Shown here one piece after another: positions 47,139 to 55,583 of a stretch of DNA of 64,000 nt. This stretch comes from Tardiphaga sp. (GTDB lineage Bacteria; Pseudomonadota; Alphaproteobacteria; Rhizobiales; Xanthobacteraceae): contig NZ_JAQGJT010000041.1 of the NCBI RefSeq assembly GCF_028290495.1, forward strand, positions 1 through 64,000, in the 5' to 3' direction. The notes under the pieces were generated by a model, which worked only from the letters and a program-made list of their open reading frames with translations, searched no databases and had not been told where the DNA came from. Each line of letters begins with the position of its first letter. The first letter of the stretch is position 1. Both the position numbers and the translations under genes were made by a program.

Positions 47139-47732
47139 TCAGTCCCCGGTGGCTGCAACTTCAAGGGCGCGGTACACGGAAGCTCGACCGATCCCCAACG
47201 CCTTCGCGATGGCAGACGGCCCTATGCCCTGCGCCTTCAACGCCTTGACCTTGGCGGTGTCGATGCTGGGCTTGCGTCCCTTGTAGACGCCCTCGGCCTT
47301 TGCCTTGGCGATGCTTTCCATCTGGCGCTCCTTACGCAGGTTCGTCTCGAACTCGGCGAACACGCCCAGCATGTCGAGGAACGCCTTGCCTGCTGCGGTG
47401 CCGGTGTCGATCTGCTGCTCGGTGGCCTTGAGGCTCGCGCCCTTAGCCCTGACGGCGCGGACAATGTCTTGAAGGTCACCGATGCTGCGAGCCAAGCGGT
47501 CGATCCGGGTCGCCGCCTCGACTTCCGCCGCGACCTGGGGGCACTTCGCCTTGGCCTGAGCCCGATCCGCCGTACCCAGCGAGATGCTGATGTGGTCCTT
47601 GAACCATCCCGGTGGGCGCTGAGCCTTGGGAACCTTGGCAAGGGCAGCTCGCACGTTGGCGGGGATGCGGCGACGATAATACCAATTGTCGGAGCCGGTA
47701 CGCTTGGTGGGGCAGGCCATTCTCAACACCAT
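47139..47732 (-). CDS. Chimeric recombinase: integrase N-terminus joined to resolvase C-terminus
   Basis: A 197-residue frame. Residues about 1-75 (WYYRRRIPANVRAALAKVP, ISISLGTADRAQAKAKCPQVAAEVEA) match the N-terminal DUF6538-like arm-binding region of tyrosine integrases. From about residue 76 on (RIDRLARSIGDLQDIVR, AFLDMLGVFAEFETNLRKERQMESIAKAKAEGVYKGRK) it matches Tn3-family serine recombinases from mid catalytic domain to the HTH (GIGPSAIAKALGIGRASVYRAL). The nucleophilic Ser of resolvases and the R-H-R-Y set of integrases are both missing, so it cannot recombine DNA by itself. Start may be ATG 47732 or 47720. Probably a deletion fusion of two recombinase genes. Confidence 0.75.
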   Translation of the reverse strand: MVLRMACPTKRTGSDNWYYRRRIPANVRAALAKVPKAQRPPGWFKDHISISLGTADRAQAKAKCPQVAAEVEAATRIDRLARSIGDLQDIVRAVRAKGASLKATEQQIDTGTAAGKAFLDMLGVFAEFETNLRKERQMESIAKAKAEGVYKGRKPSIDTAKVKALKAQGIGPSAIAKALGIGRASVYRALEVAATGD

Positions 47733-47812
47733 TGTGCAGCACCTGTGTGTATCAGGAGCGGCCCGAAAGTCTCAATGATTTCAGTAAGGTGTTGATCTAC
47801 CAGCAGGAATGA

Positions 47813-47887
47813 TGGTGCTGCCACACAGGGTCGAACTGTGGACCTCTCCATTACCAATGGAGTGCTCTACCACTGAGCTACGGCAGC
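47813..47887 (-). tRNA. tRNA-Thr (anticodon GGT)
   Basis: 75 bases with encoded CCA. Acceptor GCTGCCG / TGGCAGC, D-arm TAGCTCAGTGGTAGAGC, anticodon arm CTCCATTGGTAATGGAG with GGT, and GGTCCACAGTTCGACCC T-arm. Its 3' end is the integration site of the small element beside it. Confidence 0.96.
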
Positions 47888-48170
47888 GTGCTGGGGACAG
47901 GAATCAACCCCGAAGGGCCCGTCAAGCGGGGGGACCTTTGCCACATGGTTTCAGCCTGCGCAAGCGCGTCGAGGGCTGTCTGTCCATCAATATGCATGAA
48001 TTATTCCGGCAGGGCCGTTTGGCGCCGGATTCTGGCCGGATAAGGCGCCCTTGCGGCGGGGCGGCGGCGTTGCGTCGCTGCGGCGCGTCCCTATCTTGGG
48101 GCGCAGGCGGTATTGCTGCGGCGAGCAGCCTGTTCCCGACAGGGGGAACTGAGCAACATTCGGGACCACC

Positions 48171-48377
48171 ATGACAGACGAGCCGGGCGAGCGCCGCAAC
48201 GAACATGATCTGGCCCGGCGGAACCGGCTGGCCAAGGCGCTGCGCGACAATCTGAAACGCCGAAAATCACAGTCCCGCGGTCGGGCCGACGCGCCGGCTG
48301 AGGTTGCTGCGGGGCCGGATGCCGGCGTCGCACCGGCCGATTGTTCAAGACCGGCCGTAGTGGATGGCGATTTATAG
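48171..48377 (+). CDS. Small basic conserved-type protein
   Basis: A 68-residue frame starting at ATG 48171 whose core ARRNRLAKALRDNLKRRKSQSRGRA is strongly basic and helical. Short proteins with a ...LRxNLKRRKxQxRxR core are common in alphaproteobacteria, and their role is unknown to me. The C-terminal 25 residues are low complexity. It ends 32 bases before the next gene, and the region between tRNA-Thr and this gene (47888-48170) shows no other feature. Confidence 0.55.
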   Translation: MTDEPGERRNEHDLARRNRLAKALRDNLKRRKSQSRGRADAPAEVAAGPDAGVAPADCSRPAVVDGDL

Positions 48378-48409
48378 CGGCGATTCATGCCGCAACATGG
48401 CGAGGTGAG

Positions 48410-50104
48410 ATGTCTTCAGAATCTGTGATCCCCGTCCTGCCCAGGCATCCCCCGGCGCTGCCGCGCCACGACCAGACATTTCCCGAACTGACCGGTGCCG
48501 AAATCGAGCGTATCCGCCGATTCGGCGAGGTCCGGCATTTCCAGGACGGCGAGCTGCTGTTCGAGACCGGCAAGCCCGGTCCCGGCATGTTCGTGGTGCT
48601 GGCGGGCCATGTCGCCATCACCCAGCGCGACGGCCTCGGCCACATCACCCCGGTGGCCGATCAGGGCGCCGGGCAGTTCATCGCCGAGATCGGCCAGTTG
48701 TCCGGCCGCATGGCGCTGGTCGATGCCTATGCCGAGGGCGCCGTCGAGACGCTGCTGATCCAGCCGGAGCGGCTGCGCGCCCTGCTGGTGGCCGAGGCCG
48801 ACCTCGGCGAGCGCATCATGCGCGCGATGATCCTGCGCCGGGTCAACCTGATCCAGGGCGGCGTCGGCGGGCCGGTGCTGATCGGCGCCGGGAATACTGC
48901 CGACGTCGTCCGGCTGCAGGGCTTCCTCACCCGCAACGGCTATCCGCATCATTTGCTCGATCCGGCTTCCGACAAGGACGCCGCCGATCTGGTCGCGCGC
49001 ACTGCGCCGTCATTGCAGGACCTGCCGCTGGTGGTGGTCGCCGACGGCACCGTGCTGCGCAATCCCTCGGTGCCCGAGCTGGCCCGCGCGATGGGCATGA
49101 TCGGCCATATCGAGAAGGGCAAGCTGTACGACGTCGCCATCATCGGCGCCGGCCCGGCCGGCCTCTCCACCGCGGTGTATGCGGCGTCCGAAGGGCTGAC
49201 GGTGGCGGTGTGCGATTTGCGGGCGTTCGGCGGCCAGGCCGGCGCCAGCGCGCGGATCGAGAACTATCTGGGTTTTCCGACCGGCATCTCCGGCATCGCG
49301 CTGACCGCACGGGCCTTCAACCAGGCGCAGAAATTCGGCGCCGATATTATGATCCCGGTCGCCGTTCAGTCGCTCGACTGCAAACGGACCGACGGCGCGT
49401 TTGCGCTGGCGCTGGACGGGGGCGACACGCTGCATGCCCGCGCCGTCGTGGTGGCGTCAGGCGCGCGCTATCGTCGCCCGGAAATCGAACGGCTCGCCGA
49501 TTACGAAGGCCGCGGCGTCTGGTACTGGGCCTCGCCGATCGAAGCGCGCCTGTGCAAGGCGCAGGAAGTGATCCTCGTCGGTGGCGGCAATTCGGCGGGG
49601 CAGGCCGCGGTGTATCTCGCCTCGCAGGCCAGCAAGGTCCACATGGTGATCCGCGGCGGCGGGCTTGGCTCCAGCATGTCGCGCTACCTGATCGAGCGCA
49701 TCGAGGCGACGCCCAATATCGAACTGGTGTTCAACACCGAGGTGGTAAGTCTGGCGGGCACCGGCGATTCCGGGCTCGATCGCGTGGAGTTGCGCAGCCG
49801 GCTGTCGGGCGAACGCTCGACCATGGATATCCGCAACCTCTTTCTGTTCGTCGGCGCCGATCCGGCCACCGGCTGGCTGGAGGATTGCGGCATGGCGCTG
49901 GACCGCGGCGGCTTCGTGATCACCGGGACGCCGTCCGGCGAGCGCAGCGTACCGGCGCTGGAGACCTCGGTGCCCGGCGTGTTCGCGGTCGGCGACGTTC
50001 GCTCCGGCTCGGTCAAGCGGGTGGGCGGCGCGATCGGCGAAGGCGCGCAGGTGGTGGCTGCATTGCACGGATTTCTCGGAGACATCGCCAAGCCCGGGCT
50101 TTAG
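48410..50104 (+). CDS. Cyclic-nucleotide-binding thioredoxin-reductase-like flavoprotein without CxxC
   Basis: A 564-residue fusion. Residues about 25-150 are a cNMP-binding domain (GELLFETGKPGPGMFVVLAGHVAI, EIGQLSGR). About 155-235 look like a thioredoxin/GST-like insert (GPVLIGAGNTADVVRLQGFLTRNGYPHHLLD). From 240 on is a thioredoxin-reductase-like FAD/NADPH enzyme: DVAIIGAGPAGLSTAVYAASEGL, GGQAGASARIENYLGFP, EVILVGGGNSAGQAAVYLAS, VFAVGDVRSGSVKR. In thioredoxin reductases the second nucleotide motif is preceded by SYCATCDG; here the sequence is WYWASPIEARLC, so the redox disulfide is missing. It may be a flavodoxin/ferredoxin-type reductase or sensor. ATG at 48410. Confidence 0.88.
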   Translation: MSSESVIPVLPRHPPALPRHDQTFPELTGAEIERIRRFGEVRHFQDGELLFETGKPGPGMFVVLAGHVAITQRDGLGHITPVADQGAGQFIAEIGQLSGRMALVDAYAEGAVETLLIQPERLRALLVAEADLGERIMRAMILRRVNLIQGGVGGPVLIGAGNTADVVRLQGFLTRNGYPHHLLDPASDKDAADLVARTAPSLQDLPLVVVADGTVLRNPSVPELARAMGMIGHIEKGKLYDVAIIGAGPAGLSTAVYAASEGLTVAVCDLRAFGGQAGASARIENYLGFPTGISGIALTARAFNQAQKFGADIMIPVAVQSLDCKRTDGAFALALDGGDTLHARAVVVASGARYRRPEIERLADYEGRGVWYWASPIEARLCKAQEVILVGGGNSAGQAAVYLASQASKVHMVIRGGGLGSSMSRYLIERIEATPNIELVFNTEVVSLAGTGDSGLDRVELRSRLSGERSTMDIRNLFLFVGADPATGWLEDCGMALDRGGFVITGTPSGERSVPALETSVPGVFAVGDVRSGSVKRVGGAIGEGAQVVAALHGFLGDIAKPGL

Positions 50105-50202
50105 CCGTTTGTTTTGACACTTTATCTTGACGCGAGCGGTATCCCCTTCGTTCGAAAACGCATTAGGATGGGCGTGCTACCAAAAAACACAGGGAGGATT
50201 TT

Positions 50203-50511
50203 ATGGCTGAACTCGTCGTCGTTTATAAGACCCCGACTGATCCTGCGGCCTTCGACAGATACTACACCGCGACTCATATCCCGCTCGCGAAGAAAATGCC
50301 CGGCCTGCGCAACTATCAAGTGAGCAAAGGCGACGTCGCCGGTCCCGGCGGTCCGACCGGCGCGCATCTGGTGGCGATGCTGACCTTTGACAGCGTGGCC
50401 GCGATCCAGGCCGCCTTCGCCAGTCCGGAAGGGCAGGCCGCGGTGGGCGATCTGCCGAATTTCGCCAGCGGCGGCGCCGATGTCATGTTCTTCGAAACAA
50501 GCATTGTGTGA
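50203..50511 (+). CDS. EthD family protein
   Basis: A 102-residue dimeric alpha-beta barrel protein of the EthD type (named from ethyl tert-butyl ether degradation). Features: YKTPTDPAAFDRYYTATHIPLAKKMPGLRNYQVSKG and LVAMLTFDSVAAIQAAFASPEGQAAVGDLPNFA. The substrate or role is unknown in most members. GGGAGGA lies before the ATG. 25 bases before the zinc-finger gene. Confidence 0.88.
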   Translation: MAELVVVYKTPTDPAAFDRYYTATHIPLAKKMPGLRNYQVSKGDVAGPGGPTGAHLVAMLTFDSVAAIQAAFASPEGQAAVGDLPNFASGGADVMFFETSIV

Positions 50512-50536
50512 TCCGGCCTCATAAAGGTTGAACAGT

Positions 50537-50848
50537 ATGACTGCCATACGCTGCACGCATATTTCGGGAATTCGCGATGTCACGCCGAGCGCGCTCGGCT
50601 GCGAGGAATGTCTGAAGAGCGGCAGCGTGTGGCTTCATCTGCGGATCTGCCGCACCTGCGGCCATGTCGGCTGCTGCGACGACTCGCCAAACCGCCACGC
50701 CACCAAGCATTTTCACGCGACACGGCATCCGGTCATCGAAGGCTACGATCCGCCGGAAGGCTGGGGCTGGTGCTATCTCGACGAGGTGATGTTCGATCTC
50801 TCCGACCGCAAGACGCCGCATAACGGCCCAATCCCGCGCTACTACTGA
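50537..50848 (+). CDS. UBP-type zinc-finger protein
   Basis: A 103-residue single-domain protein. CTHISGIRDVTPSALGCEECLKSGSVWLHLRICRTCGHVGCCDDSPNRHATKHFHATRHPVI carries the cysteines and histidines of a UBP/BUZ zinc finger, which in eukaryotes binds the ubiquitin tail. Bacterial stand-alone forms exist in many genomes with unknown partners. An AAGG sits about 12 bases before the ATG at 50537. Same direction as the EthD gene. Confidence 0.88.
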   Translation: MTAIRCTHISGIRDVTPSALGCEECLKSGSVWLHLRICRTCGHVGCCDDSPNRHATKHFHATRHPVIEGYDPPEGWGWCYLDEVMFDLSDRKTPHNGPIPRYY

Positions 50849-51033
50849 ACCGCTGGTATCCGAACACAGAATCGTATTTTGACAAAGTTCCGTTTGTCAT
50901 GCGCAATGTGGTGATTATCGGCTTCGGTGAAGTTGCGTTCGGCAAGCGGCATGTCTTGAAGTGATGCGTCTTCAGGTCGGGCGTCTTGGCGGACAGAAAA
51001 TCTTCTCGCGGGGCCCGGCATCGGGAGAGCGTC

Positions 51034-51555
51034 ATGATCTTCGGAATGAGCCTTGCGACGTTTACGCTACTTCATGTCGTGATCAGCCTGGTCGGCATCG
51101 TCGCCGGCCTGATCGCGATGGCGGGAATGCTGGTATCGAAGCCGCTGCCGGGCTGGACCGCGCTGTTTCTGGCGACGACGATCCTGACCAGCGTCACCGG
51201 GTTCTTCTTTCCGGTTGAAAAATTGCTGCCGTCACACGTCATCGGCATTCTCTCGCTGGTGTTGCTGGCGATCGCCTGCGTGGCGCTGTATGGCCGGAAA
51301 CTCGCGGGCTCGTGGCGTTGGATCTACGTCGTGACTGCGATGGCCTCTCTGTATTTCAATGTGTTCGTTCTGGTGATCCAGAGCTTCCTGAAGGTGCCGG
51401 CCTTGCACGCGCTGGCGCCGAGCGTGCCACCCAGCGAGCCGCCCTTCGCCATCGTTCAGGGCATCGTGCTGGTGTTCTTCATCGTCGTGGGCGTTCTCGC
51501 ATTGAGAAAGTTTCATCCGGCACCGATGGCCTCGACGGGCTACGCGACCCGTTGA
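51034..51555 (+). CDS. Four-helix membrane protein, unknown function
   Basis: A 173-residue hydrophobic protein with about four helices (FTLLHVVISLVGIVAGLIAMAGML; WTALFLATTILTSVTGFFFP; VIGILSLVLLAIACVALYG; a later pair with YVVTAMASLYFNVFVLVIQSFL and FAIVQGIVLVFFIVVGVLALRKF). It resembles alphaproteobacterial hypothetical membrane proteins that sit near hydrolases; I cannot name the family. ATG at 51034 follows GGGAGAG. 48 bases before the hydrolase gene, likely the same transcript. Confidence 0.75.
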   Translation: MIFGMSLATFTLLHVVISLVGIVAGLIAMAGMLVSKPLPGWTALFLATTILTSVTGFFFPVEKLLPSHVIGILSLVLLAIACVALYGRKLAGSWRWIYVVTAMASLYFNVFVLVIQSFLKVPALHALAPSVPPSEPPFAIVQGIVLVFFIVVGVLALRKFHPAPMASTGYATR

Positions 51556-51603
51556 TATCGCGCCGATCTGTCTTCCACGACCGAACTGAGCGAGAGACCC
51601 TTC

Positions 51604-52428
51604 ATGCCAACGATCACAGTCAAGGACGGCACCGAAATCTATTACAAGGACTGGGGCACCGGGCAGCCCATCGTGTTCAGCCACGGCTGGCCGCTGTCGG
51701 CGGATGACTGGGATCCGCAGATGATGTTCTTCCTCTCCAAGGGCTATCGCGTCATCGCCCATGACCGCCGCGGTCACGGCCGCTCCAGCCAGACCGGCGA
51801 CGGCCATGACATGGACCACTACGCTGACGATCTCGCCGCCTTGACCGCGCATCTCGACCTGAAGAACGCGATCCATGTCGGCCACTCCACCGGCGGCGGC
51901 GAAGTCGCGCATTATCTCGGGCGTCACGGCGAAAGCCGCGTCGCCAAGGCCGCTTTGCTCTGCGCTGTGCCGCCGCTGATGGTGAAGACTGCCAGCAATC
52001 CCGGCGGCCTGCCGAAGGAGGTGTTCGACGGGCTGCAGGCGCAACTCGCCGCCAACCGCTCGAAATTCTATCGCGACCTGCCGGAGGGGCCGTTCTACGG
52101 TTTCAACCGGCCGGGCGTGAAAGCGCAGGAGGCCACCATCCAGAACTGGTGGCGGCAGGGCATGATGGGTGGCGCCAAGGCGCATTACGACGGCATCGTT
52201 GCGTTCTCGCAGACCGACTTCACCGAGGATCTCAAGAAGATCACCGTGCCGGTGCTGGTGATGCACAGCGAGGACGACCAGATCGTGCCCTACGCCGATT
52301 CCGGTCCGCTCTCTGCGAAACTGGTGAAGAACGGCACGTTGAAGACCTACAAGGACTATCCGCACGGCATGATCACCACGCACGCCGACGTGATCAATGC
52401 CGACCTGCTCGCTTTCATCAAATCCTGA
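51604..52428 (+). CDS. Alpha/beta hydrolase (non-heme chloroperoxidase/esterase-like)
   Basis: A 274-residue alpha/beta hydrolase. The nucleophile is Ser near residue 95 in [10 protein letters not shown], the acid Asp in [11 protein letters not shown] and the His in [32 protein letters not shown] and [11 protein letters not shown] are characteristic of the cofactor-free chloroperoxidase/arylesterase group. Physiological substrate unknown. The TGATG junction couples it to the next gene. Confidence 0.92.
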   Translation: MPTITVKDGTEIYYKDWGTGQPIVFSHGWPLSADDWDPQMMFFLSKGYRVIAHDRRGHGRSSQTGDGHDMDHYADDLAALTAHLDLKNAIHVGHSTGGGEVAHYLGRHGESRVAKAALLCAVPPLMVKTASNPGGLPKEVFDGLQAQLAANRSKFYRDLPEGPFYGFNRPGVKAQEATIQNWWRQGMMGGAKAHYDGIVAFSQTDFTEDLKKITVPVLVMHSEDDQIVPYADSGPLSAKLVKNGTLKTYKDYPHGMITTHADVINADLLAFIKS

Positions 52429-53096
52429 TGAAAGTCATTCTGTTCGGCGCCACCGGCATGGTCGGGCAGGGCGTGTTGCGCGAATGCCTGATGGACGCGG
52501 ACGTCGAAGCCATCCTCGCGGTCGGGCGCAGCCCGACCGGCCGTCGCGATCCCAGGCTGCATGAGATCGTGCATGCCGACTTCTTCGATTGGTCGGCGGT
52601 CGAGCCTGAACTGACCGGCTATGACGCTTGCTTCTTCTGCCTCGGCGTCAGCTCCATCGGCATGACCGAAGATAAATACCGTCACCTGACCTACGATCTC
52701 ACGATGGCTGCGGCGACGACGCTGGCGCGACTCAATCCCGGCATGACGTTCACTTACGTCACCGGCAAGGGCTGCGATTCCTCGGAGCGGGGCCGCGTGA
52801 TGTGGGCGCGGATCAAGGGCAAGACCGAGAACGATCTGCTGAAATTACCGTTCAAGGCCGCCTACATGTTCCGCCCCGGCGCCATCCAGCCGCTGCACGG
52901 CGTCCGCTCCAAGACCGGCTGGGTGCAGGCGGTCTACTTCGTCACCGGCCCGCTATGGTCGCTGCTGCATCGCCTGGCGCCGGATTATGTCACCACCACC
53001 GAGCAAATCGGCCGCGCCATGCTCACGGTGGCCCGCGACGGTTATCCCAAACCGGTGCTGGAAATCGCCGATATCAACCGGATCCGAGCGAAATAG
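52428..53096 (+). CDS. NAD(P)-binding Rossmann-fold protein (epimerase/HTATIP2-like)
   Basis: A 222-residue short, atypical Rossmann protein. GATGMVGQGVLREC at residues 7-20 is the dinucleotide-binding glycine motif (GxxGxxG); YDACFFCLGVSS and TYVTGKGCDS (with a Tyr/Lys arrangement unlike classical SDR YxxxK) resemble oxidoreductase HTATIP2/TIP30-type proteins. Start overlaps the hydrolase stop by one base. Substrate unknown. It is followed by about 110 bases before murA. Confidence 0.85.
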   Translation: MKVILFGATGMVGQGVLRECLMDADVEAILAVGRSPTGRRDPRLHEIVHADFFDWSAVEPELTGYDACFFCLGVSSIGMTEDKYRHLTYDLTMAAATTLARLNPGMTFTYVTGKGCDSSERGRVMWARIKGKTENDLLKLPFKAAYMFRPGAIQPLHGVRSKTGWVQAVYFVTGPLWSLLHRLAPDYVTTTEQIGRAMLTVARDGYPKPVLEIADINRIRAK

Positions 53097-53210
53097 CGCC
53101 GGATCGGGCAAATCCGCCGGTTCCCATCGAAAAGCCGCAAACTTCTAAGCTTTTGCGTTAAAGAGCCCATCCGCCCTATATTGGAGGGCACACAATCAGC
53201 AGGAATCGGT

Positions 53211-54500
53211 ATGGATCGCATTCGCATCGTCGGCGGCGCAAAACTCAATGGCACCATCCCGATTTCGGGCGCGAAGAACGCTGCCTTGCCGCTGATGATC
53301 GCCGCTTTGCTGACCGACGAAACGCTGATCCTCGACAACGTGCCGCGGCTGGCCGACGTCGCGCAGGTGCAGCGCATCCTCGGCAACCACGGCATCGACA
53401 TCATGTCGGCGGGCAAGCGCCCCGGCGACCACGAATATCAGGGCCAGACCCTGCATATTTCGGCGGCCAACATCATCGACACCACCGCGCCCTACGAGCT
53501 GGTCTCGACCATGCGCGCGTCGTTCTGGGTGATCGCGCCGCTGTTGGCGCGGATGCACGAGGCGAAGGTCTCGCTGCCCGGCGGCTGCGCCATCGGAACC
53601 CGCCCGGTGGATCTGCTGATCATGGCGCTGGAGAAGCTCGGCGCCGAACTGACCATCGACGGCGGCTATGTGATCGCGAAAGCCCCCGGCGGCCTGAAAG
53701 GCGCCGAGATCGATTTCCCCAAGGTCACCGTGTCCGGCACCCATGTCGCGCTGATGGCAGCGACGCTCGCCAAGGGTACCACGATCATTACCAATGCGGC
53801 CTGCGAACCCGAGATCGTCGACGTCGCGGACTGCCTGAACAAGATGGGTGCCCGGATCACGGGGGCCGGCACGTCGCGTATCGTGATCGAGGGCGTGGCC
53901 AAGCTGCACGGCGCCCGCCACACCGTGCTGCCCGACCGTATCGAGACCGGTACCTATGCGATGGCGGTGGCGATGACCGGCGGCGATGTGCAGCTGTCCG
54001 GCGCGCGGCCGGAACTGCTGCAATCGGCGCTGGACGTGCTGACCGCGGCCGGCGCCACCATCACTCCCAACAATGACGGCATCCGCGTCACCCGCAACGG
54101 CGCCGGCATCCGGCCGGTCAACGTCTCGACGGCGCCGTTCCCGGGCTTCCCGACCGACCTGCAGGCGCAGCTGATGGCCCTGATGGCCTGCGCCAAGGGA
54201 ACCTCGACGATCACCGAGACGATCTTCGAGAACCGCTTCATGCACGTCCAGGAACTGGCGCGGTTCGGCGCCCAGATTCATCTCGACGGCGAAACCGCGA
54301 CCATCGACGGCATCGCCAAATTGCGCGGCGCGCCCGTGATGGCGACCGACCTGCGCGCTTCGGTGTCGCTGGTGATTGCCGGCCTCGTCGCCGAAGGCGA
54401 GACCATGGTCAATCGCATCTATCACCTCGACCGCGGCTTCGAGCGGCTTGAGGAAAAACTGTCCGCCTGCGGCGCCACCATCGAGCGCATCAGCGGCTAG
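53211..54500 (+). CDS. murA: UDP-N-acetylglucosamine 1-carboxyvinyltransferase
   Basis: First committed step of peptidoglycan synthesis, transferring enolpyruvate to UDP-GlcNAc. The 429-residue enzyme shows [19 protein letters not shown], the catalytic Cys near residue 126 in [14 protein letters not shown] (the fosfomycin target), and [20 protein letters not shown]-type start ([16 protein letters not shown]) is typical. Start at ATG 53211 after AGGA. Followed by DUF2948 and, past a nuclease insertion, hisD, as in many Rhizobiales. Confidence 0.97.
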   Translation: MDRIRIVGGAKLNGTIPISGAKNAALPLMIAALLTDETLILDNVPRLADVAQVQRILGNHGIDIMSAGKRPGDHEYQGQTLHISAANIIDTTAPYELVSTMRASFWVIAPLLARMHEAKVSLPGGCAIGTRPVDLLIMALEKLGAELTIDGGYVIAKAPGGLKGAEIDFPKVTVSGTHVALMAATLAKGTTIITNAACEPEIVDVADCLNKMGARITGAGTSRIVIEGVAKLHGARHTVLPDRIETGTYAMAVAMTGGDVQLSGARPELLQSALDVLTAAGATITPNNDGIRVTRNGAGIRPVNVSTAPFPGFPTDLQAQLMALMACAKGTSTITETIFENRFMHVQELARFGAQIHLDGETATIDGIAKLRGAPVMATDLRASVSLVIAGLVAEGETMVNRIYHLDRGFERLEEKLSACGATIERISG

Positions 54501-54533
54501 GTTTCCCGCCATTCTCGAAGTTCCGGGGCTGTC

Positions 54534-54977
54534 ATGACAGGTCAACGCAAGCTGATTGCTCTGGATGCCGACGATCTCGCGGTGCTGTCCGCCCATGTCC
54601 AGGACGCGGCCGTTCAGGTCGCGGATATCATCTGGCGGCAGAGCGAGAAGCGGTTGGTGATCGGCATGAACCGGCTCGATTGTGACCAGGCGATCTCCGG
54701 CGAGGCCGCGCCGCGCCGCCTGCTGGCCGCGCTGCGGTTTGACCGGGTGCTGGCCTGCAAATCCCGCGACATCGATCTGGAGGCTACCGACGCCGGCCTG
54801 GAACTACTCGGTATCGAGTTTTACCCGGCCCAGCCGCCCGGCGGCAGCATTGTGCTGATGTTCGCCAACGGCGGTGCGCTGCGGCTGGATGTCGAGTGCC
54901 TCGAAGTCGAACTGGCGGATCTCGGGCCGGATGACCTCGGCGCCAGCGAGGACGCAGCGACGGATTTGAACGCTTAG
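54534..54977 (+). CDS. DUF2948 family protein
   Basis: A 147-residue conserved alphaproteobacterial protein. KLIALDADDLAVLSAHVQDAAVQVADIIWRQSEKRLVIGMNRLDCD, LLAALRFDRVLACKSRDIDL and GGALRLDVECLEVELADLG are the recognised blocks. The function is unknown. It normally sits between murA and hisD. Here hisD is pushed away by a DUF559 module flanked by inverted repeats. Confidence 0.9.
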   Translation: MTGQRKLIALDADDLAVLSAHVQDAAVQVADIIWRQSEKRLVIGMNRLDCDQAISGEAAPRRLLAALRFDRVLACKSRDIDLEATDAGLELLGIEFYPAQPPGGSIVLMFANGGALRLDVECLEVELADLGPDDLGASEDAATDLNA

Positions 54978-55010
54978 CCTGTTGTATTCACGCGGCGGCG
55001 CAGTTTGTTT

Positions 55011-55071
55011 TCCCTCCCCCGCGTCTTCCGCGTGGGGAGGGTGGCCGGCCGTCAGGCCGGTCGGGTGGGGG
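55011..55071 (+). repeat. Left arm of inverted repeat around DUF559 gene
   Basis: 61 bases made of two self-complementary hairpins (CCCTCCCCC...GGGGAGGG and GGCCGGCC...AGGCCGG). It is the near-perfect reverse complement of 55409-55466, differing by three extra bases and a few changes in one loop. The gene start follows within six bases. Confidence 0.9.
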
Positions 55072-55076
55072 ATAGC

Positions 55077-55517
55077 GTGGCAAACAAGAACGCGCGTGCA
55101 CTCCGAAAAAACCTGACGCCGCAGGAGGCGATGCTGTGGGTAAAGCTGCGCGAGCTGAAGCCGCTCGGCTACCACTTCCGCCGGCAAGCGCCGATCCGCC
55201 ACCTCATCGTCGACTTCGCGTCGTTTCGTGATGGCCTCGTGATCGAGGTCGACGGCGGGCAGCATGGTATGGCGCCGGGCGCCTGTCAGGATGCGGCGCG
55301 CGACGCCTTCTTGCGCGGCGAGGGCTTTCGCGTGCTGCGATTCTGGAATTCCGAAGTGAATGAGAACCTGGATGGAGTGATGCAGGAAATCTGGCGTGTG
55401 CTGCACGACCCCCACCCGACCGGCCTGTCGGCCGGCCACCCTCCCCACGCAAGTGCGGGGGAGGGATTCCCCGCCGCGATCGCGTCCCCATCGTTCGACG
55501 ACTGCGACCGGGGTTGA
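55077..55517 (+). CDS. DUF559 (Vsr-like) nuclease-fold protein in an inverted-repeat module
   Basis: A 146-residue protein with GTG start at 55077 (an in-frame GTG at 55065 would lie inside the repeat). ARALRKNLTPQEAMLWVKLRELKPLGYHFRRQAPI, HLIVDFASFRDGLVIEVDGGQH and FRVLRFWNSEVNENLDGVMQEI are the DUF559 blocks, related to Vsr/restriction-endonuclease folds, with Asp in VDF and Glu in VIEVDGGQH as likely metal ligands. The family domain ends near residue 108; the remaining tail (PTGLSAGHPPHASAGEG...) is encoded by the right repeat arm. Inserted between DUF2948 and hisD. Confidence 0.88.
   Translation: MANKNARALRKNLTPQEAMLWVKLRELKPLGYHFRRQAPIRHLIVDFASFRDGLVIEVDGGQHGMAPGACQDAARDAFLRGEGFRVLRFWNSEVNENLDGVMQEIWRVLHDPHPTGLSAGHPPHASAGEGFPAAIASPSFDDCDRG
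55409..55466 (-). repeat. Right arm of inverted repeat around DUF559 gene
   Basis: 58 bases, reverse complement of the left arm at 55011-55071. It lies inside the DUF559 reading frame and encodes its non-conserved C-terminal tail. Confidence 0.9.
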
Positions 55518-55583
55518 CGGCCCCCAGCCGCCGCGCCATTGAGCAGGGGGCTCTGGCCGGCAGGGCCCCCTCGGGACAATGCC

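Larger units (their letters stand above)
46306..47840 (-). mobile_element. Decayed integrative element at tRNA-Thr
   Basis: About 1.5 kb between the 28-bp repeats. It contains an AT-richer MoaF-like gene, a resolvase C-terminal fragment, and a recombinase frame that starts 80 bases from the tRNA 3' end and reads away from it, as integrase genes usually do. No transfer or replication genes remain, so this is an island remnant rather than an active element. Bases 46334-46590 hold no recognisable gene. Confidence 0.7.
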
